Positions 24,634 to 31,668 of a stretch of DNA of 41,369 nt are shown here, piece after piece; positions within the stretch are counted from its first letter, which is position 1; the number at the start of each line of letters is the position of its first letter. The DNA comes from Colivivens sp963645405 (lineage in GTDB: Bacteria > Bacteroidota > Bacteroidia > Bacteroidales > Bacteroidaceae): contig CAVISR010000012.1 of assembly GCA_963645405.1 (NCBI GenBank), forward strand, positions 1 to 41,369. Reading direction: 5' to 3'. A program made the translations under genes and the position numbers. The notes under the pieces are model-generated. The model was not told the origin of the DNA. It saw only the letters and a program-made list of their open reading frames with translations, and ran no database searches.

Positions 24634-25940
24634 AGTTTTATAGTACTAATGGAAATGCCCCTGTGGCAGATTTGGAGAAGGCTGTAGTCAAAGGGCTTGC
24701 AGAAGACAAGGGTTTGTACATGCCTGAGTCAATAAAGACGTTGCCGCAGTCATTCTTTGACAGCATACAAGACAAATCATTTCAAGAGATTGCCTACGTT
24801 GTGGCAGATGCCTTCTTTGGTGAAGATGTGGATGCAGAATCTCTGCGTGCAATTGTCTACGATACACTTTCTTTTGATTGTCCGGTGAAGAAGGTCACTG
24901 ACTCTATATACTCATTGGAGCTGTTCCACGGACCTACACTTGCATTCAAGGATGTGGGCGCAAGGTTTATGGCAAGACTTCTGCAGTATTTCCTCAAGAA
25001 AGAGGGCGGCAAAGGACAAGTAAACGTGCTTGTCGCAACATCGGGTGATACTGGTAGTGCTGTAGCAAACGGTTTCCTTGGTGTGGACGGTATTCATGTC
25101 TATGTGCTCTATCCGAAGGGCAAGGTGAGTCCGATTCAGGAATGTCAGTTCACTACTCTTGGAAAGAACATAACAGCAATTGAGGTTGACGGAGTCTTTG
25201 ATGATTGCCAGGCATTGGTGAAGTCCGCATTTATGGATGCAGACCTTAACAAACGCCTTAAGCTTACCTCGGCAAACAGCATCAATGTGGCCCGTTTCCT
25301 TCCTCAGAGCTTCTATTATTTCTATGCTTATGCACAGATGAAGAAGAAAGGACTGGCGGACAATCTCGTGTTCTGTGTTCCTTCCGGCAATTTCGGCAAT
25401 ATATGTGCAGGACTCTTTGCAAAGAGAATGGGCTTGCCGGTTAAGCACTTTATTGCAGCCAACAATGCAAACAGCGTCTTCTATGATTATCTGCAGACTG
25501 GCGAGTACAAGCCTCGTCCTTCTGTCCAGACAATAGCCAATGCAATGGATGTGGGCGACCCAAGCAACTTCGCCCGTATATATGACTTGTATGGCAAGAA
25601 TCATGATGCAATAACTGCCGATATCAGTGGAACAACATTCTCAGACGAACAGATTGCAGATACGATATGCGAAGTCTATAAGACAACTGGATACGTGTGT
25701 GATCCGCATGGAGCATGTGGCTATCGTGCATTGTCGGAACAACTGGAACAAGGAGATACAGGTGTGTTCCTTGAGACAGCTCATCCGGCGAAATTCAAGA
25801 GTACGGTTGACGGCATTGTTGGACTTGACATCAATATCCCGGAGAAACTGCTTGCCTTCATGAAAGGAGAGAAGCAGTCGGTTCAGATGTCAAAGGATTT
25901 CGATGCTTTCAAGCAATACTTGATGCAGAATGCCGAATAG
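24630..25940 (+). CDS. thrC: Threonine synthase
   Basis: ThrC is the PLP enzyme that converts O-phosphohomoserine to L-threonine. The 436-residue protein shows the PLP lysine in FHGPTLAFKDVGARFM (K107), the phosphate-binding loop ATSGDTGSAVANGF, and VPSGNFGNICAGLFAKRMGLPV. These place it with the bacterial ThrC subgroup of about 430 residues. The ATG shares bases with the preceding stop (ATGA at 24630-24633), so translation is probably coupled. Its substrate would be the product of the mutase-like kinase just upstream, which supports that assignment. Confidence 0.97.
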   Translation: MKFYSTNGNAPVADLEKAVVKGLAEDKGLYMPESIKTLPQSFFDSIQDKSFQEIAYVVADAFFGEDVDAESLRAIVYDTLSFDCPVKKVTDSIYSLELFHGPTLAFKDVGARFMARLLQYFLKKEGGKGQVNVLVATSGDTGSAVANGFLGVDGIHVYVLYPKGKVSPIQECQFTTLGKNITAIEVDGVFDDCQALVKSAFMDADLNKRLKLTSANSINVARFLPQSFYYFYAYAQMKKKGLADNLVFCVPSGNFGNICAGLFAKRMGLPVKHFIAANNANSVFYDYLQTGEYKPRPSVQTIANAMDVGDPSNFARIYDLYGKNHDAITADISGTTFSDEQIADTICEVYKTTGYVCDPHGACGYRALSEQLEQGDTGVFLETAHPAKFKSTVDGIVGLDINIPEKLLAFMKGEKQSVQMSKDFDAFKQYLMQNAE

Positions 25941-26009
25941 TATGGAATGTGCTGGTAACGGGCAACCGTATAAGTAACGAACGTATTAGTAATAACTGTG
26001 TCAGTAACG

Positions 26010-26097
26010 GACAACCGGTCGTAAGGCGACAGACAACCGGTTGAAAGATGGCAGACAACCGGTCGTATGACGACGGACAACCAGTTGTATGACTATA
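26010..26097. repeat. Four 22-base tandem units with a palindromic core
   Basis: Units at 26010, 26032, 26054 and 26076 each start GACAACCGGT or a close variant and are exactly 22 bases apart. The core ACAACCGGTYGT is a near-perfect palindrome (ACAACC/GGTTGT). Degenerate related sequence (GTAACG, GGCAACCG) precedes the array at 25955-26009. It lies between thrC and the HAD gene. The 22-base spacing puts all cores on the same DNA face, as in operator or iteron arrays. Confidence 0.88.
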
Positions 26098-26170
26098 AGC
26101 CAAAACCTTCCTCGTTCTCTATGCTTGCAGAACTTGATTAGTAACAAACAAACGTGTCGGTAACAAACGT

Positions 26171-26950
26171 ATGATAAAGGCGATTTTCCTGGATATTGAC
26201 GGAACACTTGTGTCGTTCAAGACTCACCGTATTCCACAGTCAACGATTGATGCTATAAGCAATGTCAGGCGACAAGGCGTGAAGGTCTTTATAGCTACAG
26301 GACGCCCTTTACCATTCGTGAACAATCTTGAGGGACTGGAATATGATGGCATCATGACGGTCAATGGCGCTTGTTGCCAAACAGGCGATGGAACAGTCCT
26401 GCGACATGATTCGATTGGCCGTGATGATTTGGCAAGACTTGTTGCTTACTGCCGGACTCACCCATTCCCAGTTGCTTTTGCATCCAATGACGACGTGTTC
26501 ATGACTGAATCGTCGGTCGAGTCCGAAGAAATCTTTGAACTGCTTAATCTCGATGCTCCAAGAGTCGCACCCATTGGCGAGTGCCTTGACATGGATGTGA
26601 TGCAGATTATCGGTTTCTTTGATGCCAATGAAGAGAACTTCTTGATGAAAGAAGTGTTGCTGGATTGTGCCGCACAGAGATGGCATCCTCTGTTTGCTGA
26701 TGTCATAAGGCGCGGCAACAATAAGGCGCAAGGCATAGATACGATTCTTGACTACTATGGAATCGGTCTTGACGAGGCAATGGCATTTGGCGACGGCGGA
26801 AATGACATGGAGATGTTGAAGCATGTGGGGTATGGTATAGCTATGGGCAACGCAAGGGATGAGGTGAAGAAAGTGGCACATTATGTTACTCAGAGTGTAG
26901 ATAATGATGGTTTAGCCCTGGCTTTGCAGAAATTTATTGGCTTAAAATGA
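26171..26950 (+). CDS. Cof-type HAD-IIB family phosphatase
   Basis: This is a 259-residue haloacid dehalogenase-superfamily hydrolase. Motif I is FLDIDGTLVS (nucleophile D8, acid D10), motif II is IATGRP (T43 region), motif III is near K185 in NNKAQGID, and motif IV is GDGGNDMEML (207-216). The large cap between motifs II and III is the IIB (Cof) type. Such enzymes dephosphorylate sugar phosphates, pyridoxal phosphate or flavin nucleotides with low specificity, so the substrate cannot be told. It starts 73 bases after a 22-base palindromic array that may control it. The same array separates it from thrC. Confidence 0.92.
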   Translation: MIKAIFLDIDGTLVSFKTHRIPQSTIDAISNVRRQGVKVFIATGRPLPFVNNLEGLEYDGIMTVNGACCQTGDGTVLRHDSIGRDDLARLVAYCRTHPFPVAFASNDDVFMTESSVESEEIFELLNLDAPRVAPIGECLDMDVMQIIGFFDANEENFLMKEVLLDCAAQRWHPLFADVIRRGNNKAQGIDTILDYYGIGLDEAMAFGDGGNDMEMLKHVGYGIAMGNARDEVKKVAHYVTQSVDNDGLALALQKFIGLK

Positions 26951-26968
26951 AAAAAGTTCGGTTGAAGT

Positions 26969-26999
26969 TTTGCCAGTTGAGAAATTAGTGCTAACTTTG
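26969..26999 (+). promoter_or_regulatory. tRNA-Phe promoter
   Basis: TTTG (26969-26972), a 19-base spacer and TAACTTTG (26992-26999) form a full-consensus Bacteroidetes promoter 17 bases before the tRNA. Confidence 0.85.
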
Positions 27000-27016
27000 C
27001 ACTCGCAAAACAGAAA

Positions 27017-27092
27017 GGTGCCATAGCTCAGTTGGTAGAGCATCGGACTGAAAATCCGTGTGTCACTGGTTCGAATCCCGTTGGCACCACCA
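27017..27092 (+). tRNA. tRNA-Phe (GAA), CCA encoded
   Basis: The 76-base cloverleaf has acceptor arms GGTGCCA (27017-27023) and TGGCACC (27082-27088), discriminator A and encoded CCA. The D stem is GCTC/GAGC (27026-27029, 27038-27041). The anticodon loop CTGAAAA contains GAA at 27050-27052, and the T loop is TTCGAAT. Two stem mismatches are seen: T27043 with T27059 at the base of the anticodon stem, and T27067 with C27079 in the middle of the T stem. It sits between the HAD gene and the MFS gene under its own promoter. Confidence 0.95.
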
Positions 27093-27095
27093 ATC

Positions 27096-27138
27096 AAATC
27101 GTTGAATGTCTTTACGATGTTTGACGATTTTTTCTTTT
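27096..27138 (+). terminator. Terminator after tRNA-Phe
   Basis: An 11-base stem (27096-27106 with 27120-27130, including two G-T pairs) encloses a 13-base loop and runs into TTTTTTCTTTT. It separates the tRNA transcript from the MFS gene 40 bases further on. Confidence 0.8.
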
Positions 27139-27178
27139 ATAGATAGTTTGTATTAGAACTAAGAATAGACATTTTGTT

Positions 27179-28384
27179 ATGCGCAAGTCTTTAATCGCAT
27201 TGGCTTTTGGTACGTTTGCTCTAGGCATCACTGAATATGTGATGATGGGTATTCTTCCATATATTGCCAATGATTTCCATGTAAGTATTTCAGAAGCCGG
27301 CTATTTCATCTCAGCATATGCTTTGGGCGTTTGTGCCGGTGCTCCTATTGTTGCGGTATTTTGCAGGAAATGGCCTCTCAAGAGTATATTGTATCTGCTG
27401 GTAAGCGTGATGCTTTTTGCCTCTCTTTGTATGACACTGTGTCCTCTTCCCGAAGGTGAGGCGCAAGGTATGGGTTGGCAGTTCTGGCTGATGATGTTTT
27501 TCCGCTTCCTTGGCGGTATGCCTCACGGAGCGTTCTTCGGTGTCGGCAGTATCGTTGCAGACAGACTGTCAAAAGGCAACGGCTCAGTCTTCGCTGTAGC
27601 AGTCATGTGCTCTGGTATGACAATTGCCAATTTGGTGGGCATACCTCTCGGCACATTCCTTACAGGACTGATATCATGGAGACTTGTCTTTGGCTTTGCC
27701 ACGCTATGGAATATCGTGACAATGATTTCAGTGGTCAATTGGATTCCACGTATGGATGCATTGCCTGATAATGGAGTGAAGGGTGAATTCCGCTTCCTCA
27801 AGACTCTTGCTCCGTGGCTCTTGATTTTGGCAACAATCTTTGGCAATGGCGGCGTGTTCTGCTGGTATAGTTATATATCACCTACTCTTACCAAATTGAG
27901 TGGTGTGCCGGAAAGTTGGATGACTTTGATGATGGCATTGGCAGGTGCAGGTATGGTTGTAGGTAATATGTTCGGTGGAAAATTGTCTGACAAGTTCGGA
28001 CCTGGACATACATGCCGAAGCCTGGAAACAATGATATTTGTAAGTTTGGTCCTTATTGCCTTGACTGCACAATGGATGTGGTGCAGTATTCCACTTATGT
28101 TTATCACTGCAGGTGGACTTTTTGCACTGTCATCTCCACAACAGCTTCTTCTTCTTCGGTATAGTAGAGGTGGAGAACTGATGGGTGGCGCAATGATTCA
28201 ACTCGCATTCAACTTAGGCAATGCTGTCGGTGCGTACATGGGCGGTTTGCCTATTGATGAGTCAAACCCTCAGACATATCACTATTCTGCTTGTATCGGC
28301 GCTGTCTTGGCGTTTCTCGGCGTGATTTGCTATGTCATCTTTTGCAAGAGGTATGAAAAGAGACTCGCTCGACTGAAGAAGTAG
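27179..28384 (+). CDS. MFS transporter, AraJ/YdhP-like (DHA1 family)
   Basis: This 401-residue polytopic protein has about 12 membrane segments. It opens with LAFGTFALGITEYVMMGILPYIANDF and GYFISAYALGVCAGAPIVA, the signature of the AraJ/YdhP/PbuE branch of drug:H+ antiporters and arabinose or purine exporters. The segment GMTIANLVGIPLGTFL is the motif C-like region of exporters, and GNMFGGKLSDKFGP begins the second half. The likely job is proton-driven export of a small molecule; the substrate is unknown. No full-consensus promoter is seen in 27139-27178. It converges on the histidine phosphatase gene. Confidence 0.9.
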   Translation: MRKSLIALAFGTFALGITEYVMMGILPYIANDFHVSISEAGYFISAYALGVCAGAPIVAVFCRKWPLKSILYLLVSVMLFASLCMTLCPLPEGEAQGMGWQFWLMMFFRFLGGMPHGAFFGVGSIVADRLSKGNGSVFAVAVMCSGMTIANLVGIPLGTFLTGLISWRLVFGFATLWNIVTMISVVNWIPRMDALPDNGVKGEFRFLKTLAPWLLILATIFGNGGVFCWYSYISPTLTKLSGVPESWMTLMMALAGAGMVVGNMFGGKLSDKFGPGHTCRSLETMIFVSLVLIALTAQWMWCSIPLMFITAGGLFALSSPQQLLLLRYSRGGELMGGAMIQLAFNLGNAVGAYMGGLPIDESNPQTYHYSACIGAVLAFLGVICYVIFCKRYEKRLARLKK

Positions 28385-28400
28385 TCGGCGTAGGCGAATT

Positions 28401-28417
28401 GGTCCACATCGTGGACC
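28401..28417. terminator. Short hairpin between convergent genes
   Basis: GGTCCAC (28401-28407) and GTGGACC (28411-28417) form a perfect 7-base stem with a 3-base loop. It lies in the 46-base gap between the MFS gene and the convergent phosphatase gene. There is no strong T tract, so bidirectional termination is plausible but not certain. Confidence 0.5.
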
Positions 28418-28430
28418 TTATCCGATAGTC

Positions 28431-28940
28431 TTATTCGATTTCGATGAGCCTTGTCTCTGTGTTCACCATCGGTTTGATGTCGGCAATTTCTACATTGTGG
28501 TATACGGCTTGGATGCAACGGCAGAACAATCCGTGGCTGACGGCAAGAATCGTCTGTCCGGGGAATGCGGACTGCACGTAATCAAGAAACAGTTTGGCCC
28601 GCTTCCGCATCATTGCTACGCTTTCAGCGTTCTCGGGTATGACAATCTTTGTAACTCCGTCTACCACCATTCCCGTGGCATCTCCCCAGTCGCGCTCCCT
28701 TAGCAATGGTGTGTATATTGTCTGCAGATGCAGTTGCTTGTTGATGATTGCAACTGTGTCCTGGCATCTCTTGATGTCGCTACATAGAATGAGGTCGATA
28801 GAGTAGGATTTCAGTTCATCCACTGATGATTCTGCCTGTCGTTTGCCTTCCTCTGTCAGTGTTCCAGGCATCAGTCCTTGTAGGATATGCTTTTTGTTTT
28901 CTTCCGTCTCGCCATGACGGTACATGTAAATCTTTGTCAT
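28431..28940 (-). CDS. Histidine phosphatase (phosphoglycerate mutase-like) family protein
   Basis: This is a 169-residue member of the branch-1 histidine phosphatase superfamily. It has the catalytic YRHGETEEN motif (phospho-accepting H9), a second Arg in LCSDIKRCQDTV, the acid region in LLRERDWGDATG and the second catalytic His in AVSHGLFCRC. The short length fits small phosphatases of the GpmB/CobC/PhoE type rather than true phosphoglycerate mutase. The substrate is unknown. I chose the ATG at 28940, two bases after the stop of the YqaA-like gene. Earlier in-frame starts would overlap that gene and precede the family N terminus. Confidence 0.9.
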   Translation of the reverse strand: MTKIYMYRHGETEENKKHILQGLMPGTLTEEGKRQAESSVDELKSYSIDLILCSDIKRCQDTVAIINKQLHLQTIYTPLLRERDWGDATGMVVDGVTKIVIPENAESVAMMRKRAKLFLDYVQSAFPGQTILAVSHGLFCRCIQAVYHNVEIADIKPMVNTETRLIEIE

Positions 28941-28942
28941 AA

Positions 28943-29398
28943 TCACTTGAGCGCTAAAGTGGAATAGGCTATAATGACATACCTGATGGACTTCCCGAGG
29001 AATGTGAACAGGAATGTCCCCCATACGTTGGCTCTCAACACTCCCAATGCAATGCTTATGGCTGTACCTAGAATCGGCAAGAACGAGAAAACGCCCATCC
29101 ACGATCCATAATTCATCACATATTTCTGTGCCCGTTCCATCCTCGATGGCTTTATCTTAAACCAGCGGTTGATAGTCTCGGGTTTGCACATACGTCCGAT
29201 GGCGTAATTGACCATGGAACCAAGCACATTGCCGATGGTGGCACTTACGACGGTCAACACTGGGTCTATATCGCTTGCCACGAGTAGGGCTGCCATGACT
29301 GCCTCGCTGCTGAAGGGAAAGAAGGTTCCTGCAAGGAATGAGGCAAGTCCCATGCCCAGATAACCGTAATTATAGAAGAATTCGCTTAGATAATCCAT
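28943..29398 (-). CDS. YqaA/DedA-like small membrane protein
   Basis: This 151-residue protein has about four hydrophobic segments. It starts MDYLSEFFYNYGYLGMGLASFLAGTFFPFSSE and contains GNVLGSMVNYAIGR, RAQKYVMNYGSWMGVFSFLPILGTAISIALG and a hydrophobic end, all typical of YqaA proteins in the SNARE-associated/DedA superfamily. DedA-family members have been linked to envelope lipid recycling, including undecaprenyl phosphate flipping; whether YqaA proteins share this is unknown. The ATG at 29398 overlaps the end of the upstream membrane gene by 13 bases, implying coupled translation. Confidence 0.85.
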   Translation of the reverse strand: MDYLSEFFYNYGYLGMGLASFLAGTFFPFSSEAVMAALLVASDIDPVLTVVSATIGNVLGSMVNYAIGRMCKPETINRWFKIKPSRMERAQKYVMNYGSWMGVFSFLPILGTAISIALGVLRANVWGTFLFTFLGKSIRYVIIAYSTLALK

Positions 29399-30375
29399 GA
29401 GTTGAGAATGAATGCGGCTAATGCCAACAGAGTGATGATACAAACAACAATATTTGATAGCGTGGTCGAGTCATTGCCGATATAATGTCCTCCAATGATG
29501 GATGTGTTCATTATGATTGCTGGCAATATGTCCCTGCATCCTGCTGGATGGAGCAGTAGCAAAAGGTAATAGGCAAAGCCGTGCAGTACCACGAGGTGGA
29601 ATATGCAACGTGTGCGTGTCTTGTCGAGATAGATCCGGGTGTAGAAGTCGAATGTACTTACAATAAATATGAGGAGGGACAGATAGATTACGATGAGGTC
29701 ACAAGTTGTCAGTTGTGCATAGTTCCCGAATTGGAATGCTACCATCTGCCCTAACAGATGTTCAAACCCTTTCATGTGACCTGTGCAGAATGCAAGTCCG
29801 CCTACAATCCACCAGGGAGTCAATAACCCCAATATCGCCCCACTTATACTCCGTGCATTGAATACCCTTAGGATATACATCGACAACAGATATATGGGTG
29901 ATAGCCATATTGTCTGTGGCATCGCCAGTGTGCTTATACCAAGATAAAGGAATGTGACGTAAGACAAGCCTGCAGAATTGTCCATCTGGTATGATGCAAA
30001 CATGGTGAAGTATGACAACAACAGCATGAACATTACAATCATCCCGATGTTGAACGCATGCAAGGATGTTGCAGCCAATATCAGTGCTGCAAAGACGAAA
30101 CTGATGGCGCGTGAATTCAGGCGCAACAAGACTTGCGAGATATTCAGCTCTCCCAGGACGTAGACAGTCAGGACAACAGTCAGAATGGCAAGGGTGGAGT
30201 TTAACCACCCTGCACTCCTTATGCCGTCCGGCAATAACTGCCATAGACTGTTTTGGCTGTCACTGTCCAGTATGCCCGTACCTCCCACCATAAGCCATAT
30301 CGCAACAATAATCACTGCTATTGTGTGGAGCGATGTAGGGCTTATGGCTAATGAATGCTGAAAATTCCTAAGCAC
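29386..30375 (-). CDS. Multi-pass membrane protein of unknown function (DUF6427-like)
   Basis: This is a 329-residue integral membrane protein with about nine or ten hydrophobic segments spread over the whole length and short, weakly charged loops. I recognise no catalytic motif. Layout and neighbourhood resemble the Bacteroidetes-specific DUF6427 membrane family, but that call is tentative. Translation probably starts at GTG (30375), because the next in-frame ATG would remove the first membrane segment. It follows purD by 19 bases and overlaps the YqaA-like gene by 13 bases, so it is part of the same transcript. Confidence 0.75.
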   Translation of the reverse strand: MLRNFQHSLAISPTSLHTIAVIIVAIWLMVGGTGILDSDSQNSLWQLLPDGIRSAGWLNSTLAILTVVLTVYVLGELNISQVLLRLNSRAISFVFAALILAATSLHAFNIGMIVMFMLLLSYFTMFASYQMDNSAGLSYVTFLYLGISTLAMPQTIWLSPIYLLSMYILRVFNARSISGAILGLLTPWWIVGGLAFCTGHMKGFEHLLGQMVAFQFGNYAQLTTCDLIVIYLSLLIFIVSTFDFYTRIYLDKTRTRCIFHLVVLHGFAYYLLLLLHPAGCRDILPAIIMNTSIIGGHYIGNDSTTLSNIVVCIITLLALAAFILNSWII

Positions 30376-30394
30376 TTGTTTGTCTGTCTTATAA

Positions 30395-31663
30395 CTATAA
30401 GTCTTTACCTATGTCGGTGCGGAAATATTTCTTCTCAAACTGAATGGCTTGTGCACCTGCAAATGATTTTGCAAGAGCTTCGTCCTTGTCCTTTCCATAA
30501 GAACTGATGGCGATGACTCTTCCTCCTGCAGTAACAGTCTGACCGTCTTTTGTTGCTGTACCGGCATGGAATACGATGCTGTCTTTCACCTTGTCTGTGC
30601 CTGTGATAGGATAGCCTTTTCCGTATGCTTCCGGATAACCGCCAGAAACAAGCATTACGCATACTGCACTGCGGTCGTCTATCTCGAGGTCGCGCTTGTC
30701 GAGATTGCCCTCTGCAACGCCTTCGAGCAGGTCTACGAGGTCGCTCTTGATTCTCAGCATGACACTTTCTGTCTCCGGGTCGCCCATGCGTACATTGTAT
30801 TCAATAACCATTGGCTCTCCGTTTACATTGATAAGCCCGAAGAAGATGAAGCCTTTGTAGTCGATGTTCTCTTTTGCAAGTCCTTCTACTGTTGGACGGA
30901 TAATGCGTGTCTCCACTTTGTCCATCCATTCCTTGTCTGCGAAAGGAACAGGACTTACTGAACCCATTCCTCCTGTATTCAGACCGGTGTCTCCCTCTCC
31001 GATTCTCTTGTAGTCCTTTGCTTCGGGCAATATCTTGTAGTGTTTGCCGTCGGTAAGTACAAACACGGAGCATTCAATTCCACTCAGGAACTCTTCGATG
31101 ACTACTGTGGCACTGGCATTGCCGAACATACCTCCAAGCATGTCCTTGAACTCTTTCTTTGCTTCTTCAAGTGTTGGTACAATGAGTACGCCCTTGCCTG
31201 CACATAATCCATCTGCCTTCAATACATATGGAGCTTTTAATGTCTCGAGAAACTTCAGCCCCTCTTCCACTGTCGTGCCATTGAAACTTCTGTAGGCAGC
31301 AGTCGGGATGTTGTGACGTTTCATGAACTCTTTGGCAAAGTCTTTCGAGCCTTCCAATACAGCTCCTTGCTTTGATGGTCCGATGACAGGTATGCTGCAA
31401 AGTGAACTGTCGTTCTTGAAGTAGTCATAGATGCCTTCTACGAGCGGTTGCTCTGGTCCAACTACTACCATGTCTACTTTCTTGTCCAGGACAAATGATT
31501 TAATACCATCGAAGTCGTTTGCCTTTATGTCTATGTTCTCACCTACACTTGCAGTGCCTGCATTGCCTGGTGCTATAAACAATTTCTCCACTTTCTGGCT
31601 TTGGGCGATTTTCCATGCCATTGCATGTTCCCTTCCGCCGCTTCCTAATAAAAGAATTTTCAT
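30395..31663 (-). CDS. purD: Phosphoribosylamine--glycine ligase PurD
   Basis: PurD (GAR synthetase) catalyses the second step of purine synthesis, the ATP-dependent joining of glycine to phosphoribosylamine. The 422-residue protein begins MKILLLGSGGREHAMAWKIAQS and contains VVVGPEQPLVEGI, the ATP-grasp segments KADGLCAGKGV and VVIEEFLSGIECSVF, GGMGSVSPVPF, and the metal-binding EYNVRMGDPETE. Its length is normal. It lies 5 bases after the DPP IV-like gene in an apparent operon, and another purine gene (partial purH) lies divergently about 2.4 kb away. Confidence 0.97.
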   Translation of the reverse strand: MKILLLGSGGREHAMAWKIAQSQKVEKLFIAPGNAGTASVGENIDIKANDFDGIKSFVLDKKVDMVVVGPEQPLVEGIYDYFKNDSSLCSIPVIGPSKQGAVLEGSKDFAKEFMKRHNIPTAAYRSFNGTTVEEGLKFLETLKAPYVLKADGLCAGKGVLIVPTLEEAKKEFKDMLGGMFGNASATVVIEEFLSGIECSVFVLTDGKHYKILPEAKDYKRIGEGDTGLNTGGMGSVSPVPFADKEWMDKVETRIIRPTVEGLAKENIDYKGFIFFGLINVNGEPMVIEYNVRMGDPETESVMLRIKSDLVDLLEGVAEGNLDKRDLEIDDRSAVCVMLVSGGYPEAYGKGYPITGTDKVKDSIVFHAGTATKDGQTVTAGGRVIAISSYGKDKDEALAKSFAGAQAIQFEKKYFRTDIGKDL

Positions 31664-31668
31664 ATTGG

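Noticed and set aside
26010..26097. CRISPR array
   Set aside because: The 22-base units follow each other directly with no unique spacers, and no cas genes are nearby.
27017..28384. Genomic island inserted at tRNA-Phe
   Set aside because: The tRNA is followed by a normal terminator and a single MFS gene, with no integrase and no repeated tRNA end downstream.
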